Of a stretch of 64,000 nucleotides of DNA, positions 34,217 to 45,149 are shown piece by piece. The notes under the pieces are model-generated. The model was not told where the DNA came from. It did no database searches and was given only the letters and a program-made list of their open reading frames with translations. Made by a program: the position numbers and the translations under genes. Within the stretch, counting starts at the first letter, position 1. Each line of letters starts with the position of its first letter. Source of the stretch: Zoroaster sp. YZ-2022 (Eukaryota; Echinodermata; Asteroidea; Forcipulatida; Zoroasteridae); contig CM055823.1 of the NCBI GenBank assembly GCA_029582265.1, positions 17,357,019 through 17,421,018 on the forward strand, written 5' to 3'.

Positions 34217-34606
34217 ATCAACAGGGCATGGAATCGGAGTTTAAGATGAACACAGTAGGTTGATATTACCGTATATTAACATGAAATTTGGAGATATTTT
34301 AACTAAAAAGACCGATGTAAATTTCATATCGGCTATATCAGCGATATATCAGCGATATTTGTTTTGAATATCGTCAATATGGCGATATTTCGATATCTTC
34401 AAAACCACAACCAATTTAGCCGATATTTTTTTGAATATCGTATCGTCACGATACTATCGTGATACCACCCTCCAGTAGAACATAGTGACTGAAAATTATT
34501 GGCTCATTTATGCAGCAGTAACGAAAGCATGACCTTATCACGTGGGGTGTTATTTTCAGTCACTGAGTTAATCTAAAACTAGCACTCTGATTCCATGCCC
34601 TGTTCA
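34217..34606. mobile_element. MITE with AACAGGGCATGGAATC ends, CGATAT-rich core
   Basis: The left end AACAGGGCATGGAATCGGAG and right end CTCTGATTCCATGCCCTGTT are inverted. The core (34310-34465) is full of CGATAT motifs, including the pairable CGTCACGATA/TATCGTGATA. Partial relatives are at 32366-32490 and 62705-62768. Family unknown. Confidence 0.7.
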
Positions 34607-34663
34607 TCGAAGCGATAATGTCCCTTTAACAGATGACTTAATAATACATACGTTGTGCTACAA

Positions 34664-34883
34664 CACTCTTAAAAGTAAAGTGTTGAATCAACCATATAAG
34701 AGTTCGGTGAGTGACTACTCTTTATAAAGTTAAATTCAACTCAAAGAAAGTGTTGAATTAACACGGAGTCAAGTTAAGTCTAACTTTATCAATGTTAATT
34801 CAAAAGTTAAATCCAACTTTATAAAGAGTTGTCACTGACCGAACTCTTTAAAATGTTGATTCAACACTTTAGTTTTAAGAGTG
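34664..34883. mobile_element. 220-bp foldback MITE
   Basis: Long inverted arms: CACTCTTAAAAGTAAAGTGT on the left mirrors the right end, then TTGAATCAAC, GAGTTCGGT and AACTCTTTATAAAGTT in both. No confident target duplication. Confidence 0.8.
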
Positions 34884-35150
34884 AAGGATCATACTAAAGT
34901 TATCTTTAACCCTAACTCCCTAGGGCCATTTGCTTACACATAACCTGAATCCTCCAAAATCCTTCAGTAGTAAAGCAAGCACATGACATGTATGCACACA
35001 TGTGTTTCTAATCTGTGATACACGTATATGGTCAGGGACCCTCCCTGCATGCATGGAGCAATAAACAGTGTCCACTGACCCAAGCACTGACCTTGCAATC
35101 ACTACAACAAACATGGATATACACGTACCATAGAAAGGCAAGTATGCCTA

Positions 35151-35739
35151 ATGCCCCAGTCACATTTACGCCGATTGTAGGAAAGGCGCCCGCCCGGCGA
35201 GCTTTTTGCCTAAAATCGCACGGGAATCGGGGAAATCTTACGGTCACCGGCGGATCAATCGGAGCTATCGGCCGATTAAAACACGCCGCACGGGCCGCCG
35301 CCAACTTTTAACGCGGAGTTATAATTTTCCGATGGCCGGCAGACTTTTTTCGACCCAACTCATCGCAAATGAACCGCAGGGGACCCGTAAGGGAGCCGTA
35401 CAAACATTAAATCCCAAGCGGGCATCGTGCGGGATACGTCCGACCTCCCCCCGTTCACCTGGCGGGCTCCGCCCGGGCGGAAAACATCGGCCGGGTGCCT
35501 CAAGGCCTCCGTACGGTGCCTGGACGATGTCCGTAGGGCCACCCTACGGTCCCCGTATGTTGTCCGTTCGACTTAATCGGCGGAAATCTAATTTGTTGCC
35601 GTGCGGCGCCCGTATCTAATGTGACCGTGACCAAGTGCAATTTGAGACATCCGGGATTTGTCTCCGATGGCCGGGACATCGGGTGACCGCCCGATACCCC
35701 CTCTCCGCCCGGCGCCCGGCGGAAATGTGACTGGGGCAT
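35151..35739. mobile_element. GC-rich TA-flanked element, 589 bp
   Basis: Ends ATGCCCCAGTCACATTT and AAATGTGACTGGGGCAT are exact inverses, flanked by TA (35149-35150 and 35740-35741). The interior is strongly GC-rich with CGG/CCG motifs in AT-rich surroundings. Open frames across it on both strands come from base composition. Probably non-autonomous Tc1/mariner-like. Confidence 0.85.
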
Positions 35740-35741
35740 TA

Positions 35742-36983
35742 TAACCTCAATCCTCCAAAATCTTTCACTTTAGCAAAGAGCATGTAGCATGTAACCTCAA
35801 TCCTTCAAAATTCTTCACTTTAGCAAAGATAATTTTTGAGGATTTTGGGAAGGTTAGGGTTAAGGCTGGAATTTGGACTAAAACAATATCCCCAAAAATA
35901 TTTTTTTAAACAGATAAGCAAAATAACATCCAATTGCACACTTTATATTATGCAATGTTTCAATACTTATTCATTTGTTAATCTTTATTTACACTTCATG
36001 TGTATATAATTAATTGAAGATACAAAGTACAGAAAGGATGGTTTGTATATTTTAACATTTGATCAAAATATGGAAAGAAAAGTAGAGTTATTTCAATTGC
36101 TTTTAAAGCGAATGTACACCTTTGGTAATTACCCTTTTACAAAGAAAAAAACTGATTTGTAAAGTAAAGTTGGTGATGGAACCAAACGCCCTGAGAAATT
36201 ATTCCATCTGACAGGCATTTTTTTATTTTTTTAGATTTATTACAAATCTGAAATGGATCATTGCTGTGATCCATTGTCCACTTGAGAATGAATGCAAATC
36301 AATCTAAATGCATTTTTACCATTTTCTCAATAACAAAACAATGAAATGAGTTGAAACTTTGTTTGGTTTTTATACATGAATCGTGGTTCATAAAAAGTAT
36401 GTATGCATTTAAAGACATTTTGTTTAATGTATAAAAATGTTGTGAAAGTTCGAAATTATTCATGAAAAACACATAAAATGCATTACAAATACTATATAAC
36501 ACTGATTATAACTGAATTACCTTCAACATTTATGGTTAAGGTTCAATAAAAGCATTCAGTAAAGACTATTTGCAGTGACACCATGTGAAATTCTTAATTA
36601 AGTATTAATCAGTTCGACGTTTCTTTAAAAAAACAATGATAATTGCTTATGATGAGGAATGAAAGAACTGAAACAATGACCTGTCATGTTTTATATGCAA
36701 AGCCAGGCAAGGTGGTCATCAATTAATCCAAGTTGAGAGAAAATCAAGAATGGCGTCTCTGAGAGCAGATCGACTTTCATCAACACAATCTTAAATGAAT
36801 TTATAAAAAAAATTCAATTACTTAACTCTGTTCCCTTTAAAATATGATTCCCAAACAACATCACAAATATTTAATATTACCATCGCTTACTACTAACGTT
36901 TATAATGGGTAAATTTCTAGTACTCAAATGTACACATAAACAATTAACAATTATTTGTTTAATTAATCGCTAAACGATTTGAC
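35742..36983. other. Non-coding interval
   Basis: AT-rich. A tandem pair AATCCTCCAAAATCTTTCACTT / AATCCTTCAAAATTCTTCACTT (split here for length: AATCC(T)CCAAAAT, CTTCACTTTAGCAAAG) lies at 35750-35830. A Penelope-like tail piece is at 36575-36630. No gene seen. Confidence 0.5.
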
Positions 36984-37325
36984 TAGGGCTATGCCGGATA
37001 CAACCGAAACGGTCATTACCCGTAAATGACTTTTTAAAATTCGGACTTAACATTTGAGCGGTGCAAACAGAAATTTGTGACTCTTGAACAAAGCACTTGT
37101 ACAGACAATTATCTTTAAATGCAAGAGATTACACTCCAATAAAGAAAAGATCGAGAGTACGGTATCCTCTGTATTATAAAAGTCAATTTGTTACCATTTA
37201 CACTACATGTATTTGTACACCACCGGAGGCATGTTTTCAACAAAATGAAAACGGGTATCCGGATATCCGAAGTTTCCTGATTTCGGGTATCCGGTTCCAA
37301 AAATATCAGAAAACGCACAGCCCAA
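36984..37325. mobile_element. hAT-like MITE, copy 2, with 8-bp target duplication
   Basis: TAGGGCTATGCC...GCACAGCCCAA flanked by a perfect GATTTGAC duplication (36976-36983 and 37326-37333). The 8-bp duplication and the family relation to 33299-33832 support a hAT origin. Confidence 0.85.
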
Positions 37326-37333
37326 GATTTGAC

Positions 37334-39290
37334 ATGTTTTCATTTTATATAACCTACAGGGTACTCCGACCATGCTGTACTTATGTTCACATTTTGACGT
37401 CGGCTTACATTGTATCAATGAAATAATATGTAAAAAGTTGTAAATTATGGCCTTATGTTTCGACTCTAGCAGAGATTGTCAAAATTGCAATTACACAATT
37501 TAAAATTAGTAATGCCAGTAATTAATTTGATTACAATATCAGAGTTCTGTAAAAGCCTAAATGAATATGTAAAGCAAATAAATAAATTAAAATAGGAAAT
37601 TAAAAAACAAGAGCTTAGTGGAATGCTTGTATTATTGCTTTGTAATATAAAATATTATAGTTGTACTGTCATTTACGCTTTATTCTATTCAAATCAATTG
37701 AACCAAACCGAGACATCAAGGGCAAGGTATTTGGTTCCCTATTTGTTTTAAACACAATCGGTATTTGACTATCACATAATGACAAGGAGGATCGTGGCAG
37801 CGTTATTCAGTCAACCACGGATGGATCAGTGTCGGGGTTGAGTGACTTATTATATTTATTTGCTTATTTCGTTTTGATGGATGATGAGAACACATTAAAG
37901 TTTATATTGGTTGAATGCTAAGACTTCAGTACTACCGTTTTAGTCTAACTGCACGACCAAACGCGGGATTCTATGCACGCCACATTTTCAACTGTGAATC
38001 GTATTATCAGTCGAGATCTCGAGTTTTGAAAAACTTATCTAGAGGTCGCTACATACGTTTTCGATAAGGGTGTTATTGATATTTCTCAGGTAATTTTTAT
38101 GCATAATTTGATGAACTTATCATTTCGCTTATTGCTGTTGTCAATGAAACAGCCATAACAACACCATTTAATATATGACAAAGAAATTTCCCGAATGTTA
38201 TGATTGCTATTACAAAGAAAAAACAACACAAGGACAATTAAGTTCATCTGATCATTAATATATAACAGTGTTATTCGTACAAGAAAATAGACATTGAATA
38301 ATCGTGGTTCATGAGATATGATTTTTTGAAATATTAAACTTTGATTTAGTGTAATTTAATATATGATGCCTTAACCATGACGTCACAACCTAGGATACAA
38401 CTACATGTTAAGGTCTAACTATGTGTTAAGTATTAAGGTTCTTTACCAGAATAATGCTTAAAATGTTTAGGCCTAAATTAATTAATTAATTTATTAATGA
38501 TAATGAAACATATAATTTGGTTATTACATAAATTAAAATGAATCAAAATTCACTGACCATTTAGAAATTTGCTAACCGGCTAACCAAAACAAATATTTAA
38601 AATTAAACACCCAACAATTTTGGAAAAATTTACCAACCATTTTGTTTGTCTAGACTATTCTTGCCACATTGTTTATTTAACAATCATTGTGGGAAATTTA
38701 TTGATGCTTTTCTTTTAAAAATTTTACACATTATTCCATTTGCAAAAGTAAATTTAATTAAGTTGATAAAATAATAAAAAGAAAGATATAAAATACATGT
38801 TAAAAAGAAGATTTAGATCTCTTGTCTCAAAATCAAATTTAATTGATTTTGTATTGAAATTAACTCAGTGCCTGAAAACCTTTTGTCAAGGGAGCATTGG
38901 AAAACTGTTACCCTGAAATTGATTGCCCATAAACGAAAGAAAACAAATAAATTCTTTCAAATCCTCACGATGAGTTAATTGAAGTCATGAATGCCAACTT
39001 AAAAAACGATATGTTAGAATTCACTCTTAGATTTAGAACAAGCGTTAACAATTCCAAAACTGTGTACTAAAATAACATATTGAAATATAGGGACAACGAT
39101 AGTGAAATTACCGTAAACTGTGTGGACTGACATACTTGCTTGTGACGACGAAACGTAATGTATTATATTCTAATTAGATACTGCACTGTATAAACTTGTA
39201 TAAACAAGGCCTCTTGTATAAACAAGGCCTCTTGTCTGTGTGTGGTGTGAAAGACCTTCAAGGCCGTTCACATGGGCTTCTGAATAGTTT
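37334..39290. other. Non-coding interval
   Basis: AT-rich with no recognisable gene. A TTCATGAGATATGATTTTTT phrase at 38305-38330 is repeated at 39412 and 39560. A short tandem GTATAAACAAGGCCTCTT pair is at 39198-39232. Confidence 0.5.
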
Positions 39291-39297
39291 TTCACTT

Positions 39298-39600
39298 AAA
39301 CTTCCATTTTCGACCAGAAGGAAAGGTCAAATTGGCTCATGTCTGTGTACGAAATGTGACATAATTCTAGATCTTTAAGGTGATGCAAAGATTGTGAAAA
39401 TCTTTTTTGTGGTTCATGAGATATGATTTTTTGAAATATTGAACTTCCGGTTTCAACCGGAAGGAGAGGTCAGATTGGGGTCACGTCTGTGCACGAAAAA
39501 TCACATAATTCAAGATCTTTCAGATGATGCAAAGATTGTAAAAATATCTTTTTGTGGTTCATGAGAATGTTTTGAAATATTAAACTTTGATTTAGCGTAA
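39298..39600 (+). repeat. ~150-bp tandem pair
   Basis: Two copies from CACTTAAACTTCC/AACTTCCGGTTTC through GGAAAGGTCA/GGAGAGGTCA, GATGCAAAGATTGT and TGTGGTTCATGAGA. A partial third copy is at 38305-38345. Family unknown. Confidence 0.7.
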
Positions 39601-39757
39601 TTCGACACCTGATGATGTCATCATGACGTCCAGCAACGATTTCGTCAGCTTGTTATGTTCTGTTCATGTGTTAAGTTTGAAGGCTGTATATGCTTAGCAA
39701 GGATGCCTTTGTTGCCGGACAATCTCCACTGAGAAGGAGAAGTAAAACAGTACAAAA

Positions 39758-39792
39758 ACAATAGGTGTTCGCGCTGTCGCTCGAACACCTAA
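39758..39792. repeat. Hairpin AGGTGTTCG...CGAACACCT
   Basis: A 9-11 bp perfect stem with the small loop CGCTGTCGCT. It resembles an element end, but no partner end was identified. Confidence 0.6.
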
Positions 39793-39959
39793 TAAATCAG
39801 TGTGTCAATAGGGTTAGAAGTATTGTATACAGATACATGAAAATATGGTGAAATGGAGGCATATCCCGGTAAGTGGTTGCTTGAGTTGGGGATGCCATAC
39901 AAGACAAGGCAAGACAAACTGACGGACAGACAAGAAAACAACAAAACACTAATCACAAA

Positions 39960-40400
39960 TAAACTGCAAATTTTACGGACCTACATGTAAATATGGTACT
40001 GTGGTGTCACATCCCCGGTGCGGAAGCGTTTGCAACGAGTGCAACTCCTCCATAAGATCCACAGGGTGCGGCGCGGACGGCTGACCTGAACGTCCCCGAG
40101 CGGCTGGGAACGAGTCCGTTGGGATGGAAATATACCGTCCCGGTATCGATAGATGTAGTCGCCAACCTCTCCTAACTAAGGGGGTCATCAACCTCTATGA
40201 CTCAGACTCCGAAAGGAGGGCAAGATGGACATCAGAGTTGCAATACAGATCTTAAGACACACTGGCTTATTAACTCTTCCTTCCTGATTGTCAATAGAGG
40301 GCGTGTTGTAATTGTCTTATTTGTACAAGCTATGTGACACTACCTGGTTATAACAGAGTACCCCACAGTATATAACGATACACAGCCATGTGTATGTAGC
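39960..40400. other. Unassigned, GC-richer interval
   Basis: Higher GC than its neighbours, with CGGTGCGGAAGCG and CCCCGAGCGGCTGGG segments. Open frames on both strands are short and unrecognised. Possibly TE-derived. Confidence 0.3.
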
Positions 40401-40538
40401 AAGCTTCCCAGTGATATTAGAAACTCTTCTATATATACACTTAATGTATTTAAATGTAAAATTAAAATGTACCTACAAATTTTTTCTGTGTAAACTACTT
40501 ATGTGTATTATCTTAGTAAGTTTGTTAATTGTCATCAT

Positions 40539-40960
40539 TGTGACGCGGTAGCACCCCCCCCCCCGCTTTAGCGCCCCCGCTTGTTTGGCTAGCAAGTGCT
40601 GCAGACGCACTGCGTACAGAAGCGATGCCCCGCCCAGCGTGCTTTGATTGGTTAGAGCAGGTTACACACTGCGTGACAAAAGCTATAAAAGCCGTGCGTT
40701 TATCTGCTTGTGGGAGCTTGAGCATTAGTTCGAGCTGGCTGGTAAGTTACCTATTGTAGTGTGAATAAGGCCGTGAGCAGTGTTGCTCGTTGAGGGACCG
40801 TGACGGTGGTGCGGTATAAGTTCCTTTGAGGGACTTTGCAATCGATAGAGGATTTGTGCACCGTGACTCTGGCAGTTTTGCGGGAGGGCGACTTCCTCGT
40901 AAACTCGCCCCTCTTTCGAGTACCGCATACTCACAAGCGTGGCCAGCTGCGCTCTGATGC
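40539..40960 (+). promoter_or_regulatory. Possible LTR/promoter remnant with TATA box
   Basis: TGTGACGCGGTAG at 40539 resembles an LTR start. About 145 bp on, GCTATAAAAGCCG (40682-40694) is a good TATA box, followed by TGGGAGCTTGAGC. No matching second LTR or end was found. Confidence 0.3.
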
Positions 40961-41294
40961 TGGTTGTGTATTTTTGAGAACACGAAATTTATTGGAACGT
41001 CCTTATTCCTCTTGTAGAAAGAACACATATATATTCTTGAAAATAACGTATGCACAAACCATTAGTCAAAAACATGGTTTTTTTTTCAGTATTCAAGTTC
41101 TGAAATGAATTGAGGAGTTTCACCTTAAAGAGATGGAACAACATTGGTTATTAGACAAGTACATCCATTGTAATCCTCGAATTTTCAAGAGACTTCATAA
41201 AACTAACCCATGCTCAGATTTGTAAGAAAACAGCATATAATAGCTAGGCCTACAGTGTGCTATTGGACATGTTTTTTTTTATACATGTTATATG

Positions 41295-41551
41295 TAAAAC
41301 TTGTAGCTTTGCATGGTGAGGATGATAAGTAATACTAATTGCGGTGACACCATGTGGAATCTCAATTAAGTAGTAATTAGTTCTGAAAAGAACTGGAGGT
41401 ACAACTCGACGTTTCGATCAGTATGCTCTGATCGTCCTGAGGACGATCAGAGCATACTGATCGAAACGTCGAGTTGTACCTCCAGTTCTTTTCAGAACTA
41501 ATTACTACTCAAATGAGATTCCACATGGTGTCACCGCAATTAGTCTTACTT
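41295..41551. mobile_element. Inverted Penelope-like dimer with 12-bp duplication
   Basis: A near-perfect palindrome centred near 41439: arms run from ACTAATTGCGGTGACACC to GGTGTCACCGCAATTAGT and meet at GATCGTCCTGAGGACGATC. A 12-bp direct repeat ACATGTTATATG flanks it (41283-41294, 41552-41563). Duplications of this length fit target-primed insertion. Related single arms are at 17885-18010 and 36575-36630. Penelope-like assignment is by resemblance. Confidence 0.7.
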
Positions 41552-42013
41552 ACATGTTATATGCTTATTCAATCATCATCTTCTCAATCATACTCTAAAA
41601 GTACTTCAAGAGGAAACATTTTTCATGTTAAGATTGGTTTAAATCTTTTGAATATTTTTTGGATAATTTCAAATTTGGTTGTTATTAACGATGTACCATC
41701 TCTTTAAATTCATTGATGTGCTTAATAACTGATAAAGCATGGTTTTTCATGTTCATTCATTAATTCATTCATTTTATTTTATCCAGTATTGAAATATCAC
41801 AATAATAGTTAACAAAATACAAAAAAGTAATACTGAAGACGGGGCCCACTAGTAAGCAAAGCTTGGAAGCGTGGGTCCCCGTGTATGCATGTGCTCTGAG
41901 CTCTATAAAGAAATGATGCTCAAGCCTAAAAGTACCAGGCACGCCAGCTCAGAGTACATGCTGCATCTACGAATAACACTACATGTACTTGAGGGACAAG
42001 AGCCAAAGTCATG

Positions 42014-42869
42014 TGTTACATACACACACAAACCGCAAGTGTTAGATAATCTGTGCGTGACCGCGTGTTGACCCCAAAGGGGCGGGATTATGTTTACGGG
42101 TTATGACTAGAACGTTCTAGAAGTTTCTTTTGGAAAATGATGCAATTTTCAGAAATTTGTAGAAGTGAAGTGAAGAAGAAATCTCTAGTATTTTCTAGAA
42201 GGGATTAAAAACTATAAATACGGGCTGGTAGAAGATTTTAAACAGGACTTGAGCAAACCATTAGGACTTCGGTAAACAAGACTTGAAAACCAGACTTCAG
42301 TGTACACCAGCTAGGACCTGTGATGTCGCTTACGACTCGTCTGTGGAGTGTTTTGAGAAAGTTCGTCTTGACCGAGTGAAGTGTCCGAGAGCTGAATTTA
42401 ATTCCGGAAGAGACATTTTGTGAACTAAATCTACAGTTCAGTATTTTTGGGATTTCTTCTTTCCCATATTTTTGTCACGGTAGTCGACTTGCGTCCCCGT
42501 GGTTTCGTCTTTTTCCGGCCGTTTGTTGGAGGTGAATTCGCCCCACGTCTAGCTCTATTTACACCGTGTCAGAGAACTGTTTTTGTGTCATTTTTGCTGG
42601 AGCCTGCTCAGTCCTCGCCCGTAAGATCTTCTTATTTAGTATAAGATCTTTTCTTAATGTACCGGTACACTTGTTTACCCTAATCATTGTACGCTTGTTA
42701 AACCCCATCGATATTTGAAGCTGTTGATATTTTCATTATTAAATCACTTTGTTTCTTTGTTCTTTATATCAGTGTGACCTTGTTTGATTTCTTTGTTGCA
42801 TCTGAGAAAATTCAGGCTTTTTGAGTAATTTGCATTCATGGATAGTTTGGAGTTTTTCGGATCGTAACA
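42014..42869 (+). repeat. 5' LTR
   Basis: 856 bp, starts TGTTACATACACAC and ends GGATCGTAACA. A TATA-like CTATAAATACGGG is at about 42212, which would place the U3/R boundary shortly after. It differs from the 3' LTR by substitutions and small indels, so the insertion is not recent. Confidence 0.93.
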
Positions 42870-42870
42870 A

Positions 42871-42888
42871 ACTGGGGGCCTGTCCGGG
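42871..42888 (+). promoter_or_regulatory. Primer-binding site
   Basis: TGGGGGCCTGTCCGGGAA begins about 3 bases after the LTR. It resembles a tRNA-Pro type primer site with a few mismatches; the tRNA assignment is tentative. Confidence 0.6.
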
Positions 42889-42987
42889 AAATCGAATAAA
42901 AATAAACCATACTACTTTTATTGTACAACTATCAAGCAAGGTTGCACGCTTTGTTATATTGTTGCTAGTTTGTAGTGTAGAATAATT

Positions 42988-44856
42988 ATGGCTAGTAAGT
43001 TTGAGGTACAAGCTTTCGTGGAGGCTGAGGATTTGTCAGTCGATAAGTTGCAACTGTTAACAACAGATGAGTTGCATGAAGTTGCTAGATATGTTCAACT
43101 AGAAATTTCTCGAAGTGTCAAGAAGGCAAAACTAGTGAATGTTCTTGCGGAAAAATTTAATCTAGAGATGGCTGAGTCTCCGCAAACTGCTGATCGAGAA
43201 ATTGAGCTTGCCAAAATTGAGCTGGAAAAAGAAAGACAAGAAAAAGAAAAAGAAAGAGAATTTGAACTACGAAAGCTTGAACTCGAACAGCAACTCAAAA
43301 TTAAAGAAATGGAATTAGGTGCAAAGAAAGACACAGACAAAGAGAAAACTCCAATTGACTTTGATCTAGCGAAGAACGTGAGGTTTGTGACAAAATTCAA
43401 CGAACATGATGTTGAAACATATTTTCTATCTTTTGAGAAAACTGCCAAAAGTCTTAGTTGGCCTGAGAAATATTGGCCTTTGCTCTTGCAGAGCACGTTT
43501 GTGGGTAAGGCTCAAAAGGTTTATGCCACACTTTCAGAAGAACGGTGTAGTGAATATGCTACCGTTAAAGCAACTATTTTAAATGCTTATGAATTAGTTC
43601 ATGAGGCATATAGGCAGAAATTTCGAAAATTGACTAGATCAAATGGCCAGACCTTTGTCGAATTCGCTAGACAAAAAGAAATTGTTTTTGACCGATGGTA
43701 TCGATCTCTCAAAATTGAGAATAAATTTGAGGAGTTAAAAGAAGTTGCCCTCATGGAGGAGTTTAAAAACAGTGTCCCTCTGAGTATCAAAACCCATTTG
43801 GAAGAACACCAGATCATCAAATTAAAAAAAGCTGCAGTGGTAGCTGATGATTATGAATTAACTCACAATATGAGTATGGGTAAAACTAATTTCCGGTCAA
43901 AGGGTTACTACAAAAACACTGATAAGGGCAAGTCAGGTCCCGAGGCACAATATAGCACTGGAAATCCTGATCCATCGAATAAGAAGTCTTCATCACCAAG
44001 TGGAGTCAAGGAGGACCAAAAGAAGAAGTTTTTTCCTCCGTGTGATTACTGTCACAAAAAGGGGCACACGAAGGCGAGATGTTTCAAGTTCATCGCTGAC
44101 GAGCGAGAGCGTTCTGAAAAGCCTGTCGCTTTTGTCCGTAAGGACACTCTACTTGGTAGGAAGTCCGGTGAGGCCGATGGCAACCGTGTTTCTTCTTCGA
44201 AGGTGTTTGATGAAATCAACCAAGTTGATGAGGTCTACAAAGATTTTGTTTATCGTGGTGATGTTTCGTGTGCGTCTGATGAAGCCGGCAGTTCAGTTGT
44301 TATCCTAAGGGATACAGGCGCGTCACAGTCACTGATGCTGGAGGATGTGTTGTCATTGTCTCCAGAAAGTTCGCTGAATGCGAAAATGTTAATTCAAGGT
44401 ATTGGGGGTAATGTTATGCCTGTCCCGTTGCATAGGGTGAATTTGAAATGTGACTTGATCACTGGCCCTGTGGATGTTGGAGTTGTTCCTAGTCTACCGA
44501 TGAAAGGTGTCGGATTTTTGCTAGGTAATGACGTTGCGGGAGGTAAAGTGTCGGCATCCCCTATTGTCTCTGGTGAACCTGTGGATGAGCCAGAAATTCA
44601 TTCTTTGGAGGAGGAGTTCCCAGAAATCTTCCCCGAATGTGCAGTGACAAGATCTCAGATGAAACAGACGGAAAAGGAGGTTGCAGAGTCAGTGCCTATA
44701 GAGGAGGACTCTGGTGTTTGGCTGGCTGAAACTTTTTTCAATAATTTTGAAGAAAATGAGGGAGTGTCTCAAGATGCTAAATTTAGCCGATCCTCGCTTA
44801 TAGAGAAGCAGAAAGCGGACCCAGATTTGAGGAAGCTCACAGACAGCGTGTTCTGA
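42988..44856 (+). CDS. Gag-protease polyprotein (retrotransposon)
   Basis: An open frame of 622 codons. Residues ~70-120 are a charged E/K/R-rich coiled-coil-like region, followed by a capsid-like segment (~125-290: WPLLLQSTFVGKAQKVYATL at about 165-185). A CX2CX4HX4C zinc knuckle (CDYCHKKGHTKARC) is at about 352-365. The aspartic protease active site is LRDTGAS at about 440-446 with IQGIGGNVMP flap-like sequence at about 470 and a GFLLGND block at about 510. The frame stays open past the protease and ends at a TGA caused by a one-base shift near 44851; the downstream integrase frame is offset by one. The start at 42988 is the first ATG after the primer site. The Gag packages the RNA and the protease matures the particle. 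Confidence 0.9.
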   Translation: MASKFEVQAFVEAEDLSVDKLQLLTTDELHEVARYVQLEISRSVKKAKLVNVLAEKFNLEMAESPQTADREIELAKIELEKERQEKEKEREFELRKLELEQQLKIKEMELGAKKDTDKEKTPIDFDLAKNVRFVTKFNEHDVETYFLSFEKTAKSLSWPEKYWPLLLQSTFVGKAQKVYATLSEERCSEYATVKATILNAYELVHEAYRQKFRKLTRSNGQTFVEFARQKEIVFDRWYRSLKIENKFEELKEVALMEEFKNSVPLSIKTHLEEHQIIKLKKAAVVADDYELTHNMSMGKTNFRSKGYYKNTDKGKSGPEAQYSTGNPDPSNKKSSSPSGVKEDQKKKFFPPCDYCHKKGHTKARCFKFIADERERSEKPVAFVRKDTLLGRKSGEADGNRVSSSKVFDEINQVDEVYKDFVYRGDVSCASDEAGSSVVILRDTGASQSLMLEDVLSLSPESSLNAKMLIQGIGGNVMPVPLHRVNLKCDLITGPVDVGVVPSLPMKGVGFLLGNDVAGGKVSASPIVSGEPVDEPEIHSLEEEFPEIFPECAVTRSQMKQTEKEVAESVPIEEDSGVWLAETFFNNFEENEGVSQDAKFSRSSLIEKQKADPDLRKLTDSVF

Positions 44857-45148
44857 GGAAGAGGCTCAGGGGGTTCCATAATGCTTCTACGTCAAGTCGG
44901 GCGTGTTAATGAGGAAATGGAGACCTACCCAAAGACCAGCTGATGAAGAATGGAATATTGTCCATCAAATTGTTATTCCTCCTTGTTACCGTGATGAGAT
45001 CTTGAGAATTGCTCACGAGATTCCGGTTGCAGGTCATCTTGGCATCAGAAAGACTCAAGCTAGAGTCATGGCACATTTTTATTGGCCTAGGCTACACCAA
45101 GATGTGGTGGAATTCTGCAAGACGTGCCATTTGGCAAGTGCCCTTGAC
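44850..45148 (+). pseudogene. Integrase N-terminal H2C2 zinc domain
   Basis: In the frame offset by one from Gag, the stretch from about 44851 encodes the integrase zinc domain: VLMRKWRP, VHQIVIPPCYRDEILRIAHE, GHLGIRKTQARVMAHFYWP and FCKTCH, with the H-H-C-C ligands (AHE, GHLG, CKTC). A TAA replaces one codon at about 44878. The domain ends at about 45148, where sequence switches to RT. The integrase catalytic core (D,D-35-E) is missing. Confidence 0.85.
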
Positions 45149-45149
45149 T

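Noticed and set aside
35015..35739. Open frames up to 137 codons on both strands
   Set aside because: GC-rich MITE interior depleted of stop codons by composition.
39758..39792. Helitron 3' end hairpin
   Set aside because: No CTRR terminus within about 12 bases after the hairpin and no partner 5' TC end recognised.
41406..41472. Hammerhead-ribozyme-like pattern CTGAGGA...GAAAC at the Penelope-like tail
   Set aside because: An extra base would lie between the core and stem II and there is no room for a stem III loop before the GTC, so the canonical fold fails.
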